From: Deroplatys truncata
Lineage: Eukaryota > Arthropoda > Insecta > Mantodea > Mantidae
Length of the DNA: 64,000 bases
NCBI GenBank assembly: GCA_030765065.1
Contig: CM060984.1
Location: 444,001 to 508,000, forward strand
Direction: 5' to 3'
Position numbers and translations under genes: made by a program. This document shows, in pieces, positions 24,641-37,817 of the stretch; the first letter of the stretch is position 1, and each line of letters opens with the position of its first letter. The notes under the pieces were generated by a model. That model did no database searches. It was not told where the DNA came from and saw nothing but the letters and a program-made list of their open reading frames with translations.

Positions 24641-27600
24641 ATCCTATTTTTGAGTGGAATGCAATGCTTCCTGTACTTACTATAGGCATTTTTTAGACTA
24701 GGAGTGTCTCAAAGTGTGAATTTCCGGTGAAATATTGGTATCGTATTTTTGAGTGGAATGCCATACTTCGACTACTTACTATATGCATTTTTTAGACTCG
24801 GAGTGTCTCAAAGTGTGAATTTCCGGGAAATATTGGTATCGTATTTTTGAGTGGAATGCAATAATTCTTCTACTTACTTTAGGCATTTTTTAGACTCGGA
24901 ATGTCCCAAACTGTGAATTTCCGGTGAATAATTGGTATCGTATTTTTGAGTGGAATGCAATACCTCGCCTACTTACTATAGGCATTTTTTAGACAAGGAG
25001 TGTCTGAAAGTGTGAATTTCCGGTGAAATATTGGTATATTTTTGAGTGGAATGCAATCCTTCGACCACTTACTATAGGTAATTTTTAGACTAGGAGTGTC
25101 TGAAAGTGTGAATTTCGGGTGAAATATTGGTATCGTGTTTTTGAGTGGAATACAATACTTCCTATAGGCATTTTTTTAGACTAGGAGTGTCTCAAAGTGT
25201 GAATTTCCGGTGAAATCTTGGTATCGTATTTTTGAGTGATATGCAATACTTCTTATACTTACTATAGGTATTTTTTTAGACAGGGAGTATCCCAAATTGT
25301 GATTTTCCGGTGAAATATTGTTATCGTATTTTTCAGTGGAATGCAAACTTTCTGTGTTTACTATACGCATTTTTTAGATTAGGAGTGTCTCAAAGTGAGA
25401 ATTTCAGATGAAATATTCGTATTATATTTTTGAGTGAAATGCAATACTTCGCCTACTTACTATATGCATTTTTTAGACTCGGAGTGTCTGAAAGTATGAA
25501 GTTCAGGTAAATTACTGGTATCGTATTTTTGAGTGCAATGCAATAGTTCGTCACCTTACTATAGGCAATTTTTTAGACTCGGAGTGTCCCAAAGTGTGAA
25601 TTTCCGGAGAAATATTGATATCGTATTTTTGAGTGTAATGCAATTCTTCGCCTACTTAGAATAGGCATTTTTTAGACTCGGAGTGTCCCAAATTGTGCAT
25701 TTCCGATGAAATATTGGTATCGTATTTTTGAGTGGAATGCAATACTTCGCCTACTTACTATAGGCATTTTTTAGACTAGGAGTGTCTGGAAGTGTGAATT
25801 TCCGGTGAAATATTGGTATCGTATTTTTGAGTGGAATGCAATACTTCTTATACTTGCTATAGGCATGTTTTTAGACTAGGAGTGTCTCAAAGTGTGAATT
25901 TCCGGTGAAATATTGGTATCTTATTTTTGAGTGGAATTCAATACTTCCACTACTTACTATAGGCATTTTTTAGACTAGGAGTGTCTCAAAGTGAGAATTT
26001 CCGGTGAAATAATGGTATCGTATTTTTGAGTGGAATGCCATACTTCGCCTATTTATTATAGGCATTTTTTAGACTCGGAGTATCCCAAAGTGTGAATTTC
26101 CGGTGAAATATTGGTATCTTATTTTTGAGTGGAATGCAATACTTCGCCTACTTACTATATGCATTTTTTAGACTAGGAGTGTCTGAAAGTGTGAATTTCA
26201 GGTGAAATATTGGTATCATATTTTTCAGTGGAATGCAATACCTCGCCCACTTACTATAGGCAATTCTTAGACTCGGAGTGTCCCAAGGTGTGAATTTCCT
26301 GTGAAATATTGGTATCGTATTTTTGAGTGGAATGCAATACTTCGCCTACTTACTATAGGCATTTTTTAAACTAGGAGTTTCTGAAAGTGTGATTTTCCGG
26401 TGAAATATAGGTATCGTGATTTTGAGTGGAATGCAATGCTTCGCCTACTTACTATAGGCATTTTTTAGACTCCGAGTGTCCCAAAGAGTGAATTTCCGGT
26501 GAATTTTTGGTATCGTATTTTTGAGTGGAATGCAATACTTCCTCTACTTACTATAGGCATTTTTTAGACTAGGAGTGTCTCAAAGTGTGAATTTCCGGTG
26601 AAATATTGGTATCGTGTTTTTGAGTGGAATACAATCCCACCTATATGCATTTTTTAGACTAGGAGTGTCTCAAAGTGTGAATTTCCGGTGAAAATTGTAT
26701 CGTATTTTCGAGTGGAATGCAATGCTTCGCCTACTTACTATAGGCATTTTTTAGACTAGGAGTTTTTCGAATGTGTGAATTTCCGTTGAAATATTGGTAT
26801 TGTATTTTTGAGTGGACTGCAATACTTTCTTTACTTACTATAGGCATTTTTTTAGACTAAGAGTGTCTCAAAGTGTGAATTTCCGGTGAAATATTGGTAT
26901 CCTATTTTTGAGTGGAATGCAATAATTCCTCTACTTACTTTAGGCATTTTTTAGACTCGGAATGTCCCAACCTGTGAATTTCCGGTGAATAATTGGTATC
27001 GTATTTTTGAGTGGAATGCAATACTTCGCCTACTTACTATAGGCATTTTTTAGACTAGGAGTGTCTGAAAGTGCGAATTTCCGGTGAAATATTGGTATAT
27101 TTTTGAGTGGAATGCAATCCTTCGACCACTTACTATAGGTAATTTTTAGACTCGGAGTGTCTGAAAGTGTGAATTTCCGGTGAAATATTGGTATCGTATT
27201 TCTAAGTGGAATGCAATACTTCCTATAGGCATTTTTTTAGACTAGGAGTGTCTCAAACTGTGCATTTCTGGTGAAATATTGGTATCGTATTTCTGAGTGG
27301 AATGCTAACTTCCTGTATTCACTATACGCATTTTTTAGACTAGGGTGTCTCAAACTGTGAATTTCCGGAAAAATATTGGTATCGTATTTTTGAGTGGAAT
27401 GCAATATTTCGTCTACTTATTATAGGCATTTTTTAGACTCGGAGTTTCTCAAACTGTGAATTTCCGGTGAAATATTGGTATCGTATTTTTGAGTGGAATG
27501 CAATACTTCCTATACTTACTATAGGCATTTTTTAGACTCGGAGTGTCCCAGTGTGAATTTTTGGTGAAATATTGGTATCGCATTTTTTAATGGAATGCAA

Positions 27601-28172
27601 TACTTCGCCTACTTACTATAGGCATTTTTTAGACTCCGAGTGTCCCAAAGTGTGAATTTCCGGTGAAATATTGGTATCGTATTTTTGAGCGGAATGCAAT
27701 ACTTGTACTCACTATAGGCATTACTTAGACTCGGACTGTCTCAAAGTATGAATCTCCGGTGAAATATTGGAATCGTATTTTTGAGTGTAATGCAATAGGT
27801 ACATCCTATACTTACTATCGGCATTTTTTAGACTCTTGAGTGTCCCAAAGTGTTAATTTCCGGTTAAATAATGGTATGGTATTTTTGAGTGGAATGCAAT
27901 TCTTCGCCTACTTACTATAGGCATTTTTTAGACTCGGAGTGTCCCAAATTGTGAATTTCCGGTGAAATATGGGTATTTTATTTTTGAGTGGAATGCAATA
28001 TTTCGCCTACTTACTATAGGCATTTTTTAGCCTAGGAGTGTCTCAAAGTGTGCATTTCGGGTGAAATATTGGTATCGTATTTTTGAGTGGAATGCAATAC
28101 TTCCTCTATTTACTATAGGCATTTTTTAAACTAGGAGTGTCTCAAAGTGTTCATTTCTGGTGAAATATTGGT
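24641..28172 (+). repeat. 3.53-kb tandem duplication, copy A
   Basis: Variant series starting ATCCTATTTTTGAGTGG at 24641, repeated from 28173. The breakpoint is ambiguous within the shared GGTGAAATATTGGTAT preceding both. The copy contains 36 or so monomers and the empty homologue of the retrotransposon insertion site (24675/24676). Confidence 0.88.
24665..24690 (+). other. Empty target site homologous to the retrotransposon insertion
   Basis: The sequence around CTTCCTGTA/CTTACTATAGG here is the uninterrupted counterpart of the retrotransposon junctions. The left flank to 41838 aligns with 24675 (offset 17,163). The right flank from 44615 aligns with 24676 (offset 19,939). The offset difference, 2,776 bp, equals the insertion length. 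Confidence 0.88.
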
Positions 28173-31100
28173 ATCCTATTTTTGAGTGGAATGCAATGCT
28201 TCCTGTACTTACTATAGGCATTTTTTAGACTAGGAGTGTCTCAAAGTGTGAATTTCCGGTGAAATATTGGTATCGTATTTTTGAGTGGAATGCCATACTT
28301 CGACTACTTACTATATGCATTTTTTAGACTCGGAGTGTCTCAAAGTGTGAATTTCCGGGAAATATTGGTATCGTATTTTTGAGTGGAATGCAATAATTCC
28401 TCTACTTACTTTAGGCATTTTTTAGACTCGGAATGTCCCAAACTGTGAATTTCCGGTGAATAATTGGTATCGTATTTTTGAGTGGAATGCAATACCTCGC
28501 CTACTTACTATAGGCATTTTTTAGACAAGGAGTGTCTGAAAGTGTGAATTTCCGGTGAAATATTGGTATATTTTTGAGTGGAATGCAATCCTTCGACCAC
28601 TTACTATAGGTAATTTTTAGACTAGGAGTGTCTGAAAGTGTGAATTTCGGGTGAAATATTGGTATCGTGTTTTTGAGTGGAATACAATACTTCCTATAGG
28701 CATTTTTTTAGACTAGGAGTGTCTCAAAGTGTGAATTTCCGGTGAAATCTTGGTATCGTATTTTTGAGTGATATGCAATACTTCTTATACTTACTATAGG
28801 TATTTTTTTAGACAGGGAGTATCCCAAATTGTGATTTTCCGGTGAAATATTGTTATCGTATTTTTCAGTGGAATGCAAACTTTCTGTGTTTACTATACGC
28901 ATTTTTTAGATTAGGAGTGTCTCAAAGTGAGAATTTCAGATGAAATATTCGTATTATATTTTTGAGTGGAATGCAATACTTCGCCTACTTACTATATGCA
29001 TTTTTTAGACTCGGAGTGTCTGAAAGTATGAAGTTCAGGTGAATTACTGGTATCGTATTTTTGAGTGCAATGCAATAGTTCGTCACCTTACTATAGGCAA
29101 TTTTTTAGACTCGGAGTGTCCCAAAGTGTGAATTTCCGGAGAAATATTGATATCGTATTTTTGAGTGTAATGCAATTCTTCGCCTACTTAGAATAGGCAT
29201 TTTTTAGACTCGGAGTGTCCCAAATTGTGCATTTCCGATGAAATATTGGTATCGTATTTTTGAGTGGAATTCAATACTTCCACTACTTACTATAGGCATT
29301 TTTTAGACTAGGAGTGTCTCAAAGTGAGAATTTCCGGTGAAATAATGGTATCGTATTTTTGAGTGGAATGCCATACTTCGCCTATTTATTATAGGCATTT
29401 TTTAGACTCGGAGTATCCCAAAGTGTGAATTTCCGGTGAAATATTGGTATCTTATTTTTGAGTGGAATGCAATACTTCGCCTACTTACTATATGCATTTT
29501 TTAGACTAGGAGTGTCTGAAAGTGTGAATTTCAGGTGAAATATTGGTATCATATTTTTCAGTGGAATGCAATACCTCGCCCACTTACTATAGGCAATTCT
29601 TAGACTCGGAGTGTCCCAAGGTGTGAATTTCCTGTGAAATATTGGTATCGTATTTTTGAGTGGAATGCAATAATTCGCCTACTTACTATAGGCATTTTTT
29701 AAACTAGGAGTTTCTGAAAGTGTGATTTTCCGGTGAAATATAGGTATCGTGATTTTGAGTGGAATGCAATGCTTCGCCTACTTACTATAGGCATTTTTTA
29801 GACTCCGAGTGTCCCAAAGAGTGAATTTCCGGTGAATTATTGGTATCGTATTTTTGAGTGGAATGCAATACTTCCTCTACTTACTATAGGCATTTTTTAG
29901 ACTAGGAGTGTCTCAAAGTGTGAATTTCCGGTGAAATATTGGTATCGTGTTTTTGAGTGGAATACAATCCCACCTATATGCATTTTTTAGACTAGGAGTG
30001 TCTCAAAGTGTGAATTTCCGGTGAAAATTGTATCGTATTTTCGAGTGGAATGCAATGCTTCGCCTACTTACTATAGGCATTTTTTAGACTAGGAGTTTTT
30101 CGAATGTGTGAATTTCCGTTGAAATATTGGTATTGTATTTTTGAGTGGACTGCAATACTTTCTTTACTTACTATAGGCATTTTTTTAGACTAAGAGTGTC
30201 TCAAAGTGTGAATTTCCGGTGAAATATTGGTATCCTATTTTTGAGTGGAATGCAATAATTCCTCTACTTACTTTAGGCATTTTTTAGACTCGGAATGTCC
30301 CAACCTGTGAATTTCCGGTGAATAATTGGTATCGTATTTTTGAGTGGAATGCAATACTTCGCCTACTTACTATAGGCATTTTTTAGACTAGAAGTGTCTG
30401 AAAGTGCGAATTTCCGGTGAAATATTGGTATATTTTTGAGTGGAATGCAATCCTTCGACCACTTACTATAGGTAATTTTTAGACTCGGAGTGTCTGAAAG
30501 TGTGAATTTCCGGTGAAATATTGGTATCGTATTTCTAAGTGGAATGCAATACTTCCTATAGGCATTTTTTTAGACTAGGAGTGTCTCAAACTGTGCATTT
30601 CTGGTGAAATATTGGTATCGTATTTCTGAGTGGAATGCTAACTTCCTGTATTCACTATACGCATTTTTTAGACTAGGGTGTCTCAAACTGTGAATTTCCG
30701 GAAAAATATTGGTATCGTATTTTTGAGTGGAATGCAATATTTCGTCTACTTATTATAGGCATTTTTTAGACTCGGAGTTTCTCAAACTGTGAATTTCCGG
30801 TGAAATATTGGTATCGTATTTTTGAGTGGAATGCAATACTTCCTATACTTACTATAGGCATTTTTTAGACTCGGAGTGTCCCAGTGTGAATTTTTGGTGA
30901 AATATTGGTATCGCATTTTTTAATGGAATGCAATACTTCGCCTACTTACTATAGGCATTTTTTAGACTCCGAGTGTCCCAAAGTGTGAATTTCCGGTGAA
31001 ATATTGGTATCGTATTTTTGAGCGGAATGCAATACTTGTACTCACTATAGGCATTTCTTAGACTCGGACTGTCTCAAAGTATGAATCTCCGGTGAAATAT

Positions 31101-31505
31101 TGGAATCGTATTTTTGAGTGTAATGCAATAGGTACATCCTATACTTACTATCGGCATTTTTTAGACTCTTGAGTGTCCCAAAGTGTTAATTTCCGGTTAA
31201 ATAATGGTATGGTATTTTTGAGTGGAATGCAATTCCTCGCCTACTTACTATAGGCATTTTTTAGACTCGGAGTGTCCCAAATTGTGAATTTCCGGTGAAA
31301 TATTGGTATTTTATTTTTGAGTGGAATGCAATATTTCGCCTACTTACTATAGGCATTTTTTAGCCTAGGAGTGTCTCAAAGTGTGCATTTCGGGTGAAAT
31401 ATTGGTATCGTATTTTTGAGTGGAATGCAATAATTCCTCTATTTACTATAGGCATTTTTTAAACTAGGAGTGTCTCAAAGTGTTCATTTCTGGTGAAATA
31501 TTGGT
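28173..31505 (+). repeat. 3.53-kb tandem duplication, copy B (199 bp shorter)
   Basis: Follows copy A with near identity but lacks two monomers corresponding to about 25740-25930; the joint is at about 29260-29275, where GTATTTTTGAGTGG passes into AATTCAATACTTCC. The period therefore changes from 3,532 bp to 3,333 bp by the end. Loss of exactly two monomers keeps the array in phase. Confidence 0.85.
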
Positions 31506-31658
31506 ATCGTATTTTTGAGTGGAATGCAATACTTCCTCTATTTATATACGCATTTTTTAGACTAGGAGTGTCCCAAAGTGTGAATTTCCGGTGAATAGTT
31601 GGTATCGTATTTTTGAGTGGAATGCAATACTTCGCCTACTTACTATAGGCATTTTTTA

Positions 31659-34600
31659 GACTGGGAGTGTCCCAAAGTGTGAATATCCGGTGAAATAATG
31701 GTGTCGTATTTTTGAGTGGAATGCAAGTCTTCGCCTACTTAGAATAGGCATTGTTTAGACTCGGAGTGTCCGAAATTGTGCATTTCCGATGAAATATTGG
31801 TATCGTATTTTTTAGTGAAATGCTATACTTCGCCTACTTACTATAGGCATTTTTTAGACTAGGAGTGTCTGAAAGTGTGAATTTCCGGTGAAATATTGGT
31901 ATCGTATTTTTGAGTGGAATGCAATGCTTCGCCTACTTACTATAGTCATTTTTTTTAGACTAGGAGTGTCTCAAAGTGTGAATTTCCGGTGAAATATTGG
32001 TATCGTAATTTTGAATGGAATGCCATACTTCGCCTATTTACTATAGGCATTTTTTAGACTCGGAGTATCCCAAAGTGTGAATTTCCGGTGAAATATTGGT
32101 ATCGTAATTTTTAGTGGAATGCAATACTTCGCCTACTTACTATATGCATTTTTTGGACTAGGAGTTTCTGAAAGTGTGATTTTCCGGTGAAATATTGGTA
32201 TCGTGATTTTGAGTGGAATGCAATGCTTCGCCTACTTACTATAGGCATTTTTTAGACTCGGAGTGTCCCAAAGTGTGAATTTCCGGTGAAATATTGGTAT
32301 CGTATTTTTGAGTGGAATGCAATGCTTCGCCTACTTACTATAGTCATTTTTTTTAGACTAGGAGTGTCTCAATGTGTGAATTTCCAGTGAAATATTGGTA
32401 TCGTATTTTTGAGTGGAATGCAATACTTCCTATACTTACTATAGGCATGTTTTTAGACTAGGAGAGTCTCAAAGTGTGAATTTCCGGTGAAATATTGGTA
32501 TCTAATTTTTGAGTGGAATGCAATACTTCCACTACTTTCTATAGGCATTTTTTAGACTAGGAGTGTCTCAAAGTGAGAATTTTCGGTGAAATATTGGTAT
32601 CGTATTTTTGAATGGAATGCCATACTTCGCCTATTTACTATAGGCATTTTTTAGACTCGGAGTATCCCAAAGTGTGAATTTCCGGTGAAATATTGGTATC
32701 GTAATTTTTAGTGGAATGCAATACTTCGCCTACTTACTATATGCATTTTTTGGACTAGGAGTTTCTGAAAGTGTGATTTTCCGGTGAAATATTGGTATCG
32801 TGATTTTGAGTGGAATGCAATGCTTCGCCTACTTACTATAGGCATTTTTTAGACTCGGAGTGTCCCAAAGTGTGAATTTCCGGTGAAATATTGGTATCGT
32901 ATTTTTGAGTGGAATGCAATACTTCCTATACTTACTATAGGCATTTTTTTGACTCAGAGTGTCTCAAAGTGTGAATTTCCGGTGAAATATTGGTATCTTA
33001 TTTTTGAGTGGAATGCAATACTTCCTCTACTTTCTATAGGCAGTTTTTAGACTAGGAGTGTCTCAAAGTGTGAATTTCCGGTGAAATATTGGTATCGTGT
33101 TTTTGAGTGGAATACAATACCACCTATAGGCATTTTTTAGACTAGGAGTGTCTCAAAGTGTGAATTTCCGGTGAAAAATGTATCGTATTTTTGAGTGGAA
33201 TGCAATGCTTCGCGTACTTACTATAGGCATTTTTTAGACTAGGAGTTTCTGAATGTGTGAATTTCCGGTGAAATATTGGTATTGTATTTTTGAGTGGAAT
33301 GCAATACCTCGTCCACTTACTATAGGCATTTTTTAGACTAAGAGTGTCCCAAAGTGTGAATTTACGGTGAAATATTGGTATCGTGTTTTTGAGTGGAATA
33401 CAATACTTCCTATAGGCATTTTTTTAGACTAGGAGTGTCTCAAAATGTGAATTTCCGGTGAAATATTGGTATCGTATTTTTAAATGGAATGCAATACTTC
33501 CTATACTTACTATAGGCATTGTTTTAGACTAAGAGTGTCTCAAAGTGTGAATTTCCGGTGAAATATTGGTATCCTATTTTTGAAATGAATGCAATGCTTC
33601 CTGTACTTACTATAGGCATTTTTAAGACTAGGAGTGTCTCAAGGTGTGAATTTCCGGTGAAATATTGGTATCGTATTTTTGAGTGGAATGCCATACTTCG
33701 ACTACTTACTATATGCATTTTTTAGACTCGGAGTGTCTCAAAGTGTGAATTTCCGGGAAATATTGGTATCGTATTTTTGAGTGGAATGCAATAATTCCTC
33801 TACTTACTTTAGGCATTTTTTAGACTCGGAATGTCCCAAACTGTGAATTTCCGGTGAATAATTGGTATCGTATTTTTGAGTGGAATGCAATACTTCGCCT
33901 ACTTACTATAGGCATTTTTTAGACAAGGAGTGTCTGAAAGTGTGAATTTCCGGTGAAATATTGGTATTGTATTTTGGAGTGGAATACAATACTTCGTCCA
34001 CTTACTATAGGCATTTTTTAGACTAGGAGTGTCTGAAAGTGTGAATTTCGGGTGAAATATTGGTATCGTGTTTTGAGTGGAATACAATCCTTAATATAGG
34101 CATTTTTTTGACTAGGAGTGTCTCAAAGTGTGAATTTCCGGTGAAATATTGATATCGTATTTTTGTGTGGAATGCAATACTTCCTATACTTACTATAGGT
34201 ATTTTGTTATACAGGGAGTGTCCCAAATTGTGATTTTCCGGTGAAATATTGTTATCGTATTTTTCAGTGGAATGCAAACTTTCTGTGTTTACTATACGCA
34301 TTTTTTAGACTAGGAGTGTCTCAAAGTGAGAATTTCAGATGAAATATTCGTATCGTATTTTTTAGTGGAATGCAATACTTCGCCTACTTACTATATGCAT
34401 TTTTTAGACTCGGAGTGTCTGAAAGTATGAAGTTCAGGTGAAATACTGGTATCGTATTTTTGAGTGCAATGCAATACTTCGTCAACCTACTATAGGCAAT
34501 TTTTTAGATTCGGAGTGTCCCAAAGTGTGAATTTCCGGAGAAATATTGATATCGTATTTTTGAGTGGAATGCAATTCTTCGCCTACATAGAATAGGCATT

Positions 34601-37600
34601 TTTTAGACTCGGAGTGTCCCAAATTGTGCATTTCCGATGAAATATTGGTATCGTATTTTTGAGTGGAATGCAATGCTTCGCCTATTTACTATAGGCATTT
34701 TTTAGACTCGGAGTATCCCAAAGTGTGAATTTCTGGTGAAATATTGGTATCGTGTTTTTGAGTGGAATGCAATACTTCCTATAGGCATTTATTTAAACTA
34801 GGAGTGTCTTAAAGTGTGAATTTCCGGTGAAATATTGGTATCGTATTTTGAGTGGAATGCAATACTTCTTATACTTGCTATAGGCATGTTTTTAGACTAG
34901 GAGTGTCTCAAAGTGTGAATTTCCGGTGAAATATTGGTATCGTAATTTTTAGTGGAATGCAATACTTCGCCTACTTACTATATGCATTTTTTAGACTAGG
35001 AGTGTCTGAAAGTGTGAATTTCAGGTGAAATAATGGAATCATATTTTTGAGTGGAATGCAATACTTCGCCCACTTACTATAGGCAATTCTTACACTCGGA
35101 GTATCCCAAAGTGTGAATTTCCGGTGAAAATTGTATCGTATTTTTGAGTGGAATGCAATACTTCTTATACTTGCTATAGGCATGTTTTTAGACTAGGAGT
35201 GTCTGAAAGTGTGAATTTCCGGTGAAATATTGGTATCTTATTTTTGAGTGGAATTCAATACTTCCACTACTTACTATAGGCATTTTTTAGACTAGGAGTG
35301 TCTCAAAGTGAGAATTTCCGGTGAAATAATGGTATCGTATTTTTGAGTGGAATGCCATACTTCCTCTATTTATTATAGGCATTTTTTAGACTCGGAGTAT
35401 CCCAAAGTGTGAATTTCCGGTGAAATATTGGTATCGTAATTTTTAGTGGAATGCAATACTTCGCCTACTTACTATATGCATTTTTTAGACTAGGAGTGTC
35501 TGAAAGTGTGAATTTCAGGTGAAATATTGGTATCATATTTTTCAGTGGAATGCAATACTTCGCCCACTTACTATAGGCAATTCTTAGACTCGGAGTGTCC
35601 CAAGGTGTGAATTTCCTGTGAAATATTGGTATCGTATTTTTGAGTGGAATGCAATACTTCGCATACTTACTATAGGCATTTTTTAAACTAGGAGTTTCTG
35701 AAAGTGTGATTTTCCGGTGAAATATAGGTATCGTGATTTTGAGTGGAATGCAATGCTTCGCCTACTTACTATAGGCATTTTTTAGACTCCGAGTGTCCCA
35801 AAGAGTGAATTTCCGGTGAATTATTGGAATCGTATTTTTGAGTGGAATGCAATACTTCCTCTACTTACTATAGGCATTTTTTAGACTAGGAGTGTCTCAA
35901 AGTGTGAATTTCCGGTGAAATATTGGTATCGTGTTTTTGAGTGGAATACAATACCACCTATAGGCATTTTTTAGACTAGGAGTGTCTCAAAGTGTGAATT
36001 TCCGGTGAAAATTGTATCGTATTTTTGAGTGGAATGCAATGCTTCGCCTACTTACTATAGGCATTTTTTAGACTAGGAGTTTTTCGAATGTGTGAATTTC
36101 CGTTGAAATATTGGTATTGTATTTTTGAGTGGACTGCAATACTTCCTTTACTTACTATAGGCATTTTTTTAGACTAAGAGTGTCTCAAAGTGTGAATTTC
36201 CGGTGAAATATTGGTATCCTATTTTTGAGTGGAATGCAATGCTTCCTGTACTTACTATAGGCATTTTCTAGACTAGGAGTGTCTCAAAGTGTGAATTTCC
36301 GGTGAAATATTGGTATCGTATTTTTGAGTGGAATGCCATACTTCGACTACTTACTATATGCATTTTTTAGACTCGGAGAGTCTCAAAGTGTGAATTTCCG
36401 TGAAATATTGGTATCGTATTTTTGAGTAGAATGCAATAATTCCTCTACTTACTTTAGGCATTTTTTAGACTCGGAATGTCCCAACCTTTGAATTTCCGGT
36501 GAATAATTGGTATCGTATTTTTGAGTGGAATGCAATACTTCGCCTACTTACTATAGCATTTTTTAGACTAGGAGTGTCTGAAAGTGCGAATTTCCGGTGA
36601 AATATTGGTATATTTTTGAGTGGAATGCAATCCTTCGACCACTTACTATAGGTAATTTTTAGACTCGGAGTGTCTGAAAGTGTGAATTTCCGGTGAAATA
36701 TTGGTATCGTGTTTGTAAGTGGAATGCAATACTTCCTATAGGCATTTTTTTAGACTAGGAGTGTCTCAAACTGTGCATTTCTGGTGAAATATTGGTATCG
36801 TATTTCTGAGTGGAATGCAAAATTCCTGTATTTTCTATACGCATTTTTTAGACTAGGGTGTCTCAAACTGTGAATTTCCGGTAAAATATTGGTATCGTAT
36901 TTTTGAGTTGAATGCAATATTTCGTGTACTTATTATAGGCATTTTTAGACTCGGAATGTCTCAAACTGTGAATTTCCGGTGAAATATTGGTATCGTATTT
37001 TTGAGTGGAATGCAATACTTCCTATACTTACTATAGGCATTTTTTAGACTCGGAGTGTCCCAAAGTGGGAATTTCCGGTGAAATATTGGTATCGTATTTT
37101 TGAGCGGAATGCAATATTTCTACTCACTATAGGCATTTCTTACACTCGGACTGTCTCAAAGTATGAATTTCCGGTGAAATATTGGAATCGTATTTTTGAG
37201 TGTAATGCAATAGGTACATCCTATACTTACTATCGGCCTTTTTTAGACTCTGAGTGTCCCAAAGTGTTAATTTCCGGTTAAATAATGGTATGGTATTTTT
37301 GAGTGGAATGCAATTCTTCGCCTACTTACTATAGGCATTTGTTAGACTCGGAGTGTCCCAAATTGTGAATTTCCGGTGAAATATTGGGCTCTTATTTTTG
37401 AGTGGAATGCAATATTTCGCCTACTTACTATAGGCATTTCTTAGACTAGGAGTGTCTCAAAGTGTTCATTTCTGGTGAAATATTGGTATCGTATTTTTGA
37501 GTGGAATGCAATACTTCCTCTATTTGTATACGCATTTTTTAGACTAGGAGTGTCCCAAAGTGTGAATTTCCGGTGAATAGTTGGTATCGTATTTTTGAGT

Positions 37601-37817
37601 GGAATGCAATACTTCGCCTACTTACTATAGGCATTTTTTAGACTGGGAGTGTCCCAAAGTGTGAATATCCGGTGAAATATTGGTGTCGTATTTTTGTGTG
37701 GAATGCAATACTTCGTCAACTTACTATAGGCAATTTTTTAGACTCGGAGTGTCCGAAATTGTGCATTTCCGATGAAATATTGGTATCGTATTTTTGAGTG
37801 GAATGCATGCTTCGCCT
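31659..37817 (+). repeat. ~6.2-kb satellite block repeated at 57841-64000
   Basis: The variant order, including GACTGGGAGTG at 31659 and CATGCTTCGC at 37806, reappears at an offset of about 26,182 bp up to the window end. The offset stays within 1-2 bp except for compensating small differences near 58.1-58.3 kb. Nothing other than monomers is present. Confidence 0.85.
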
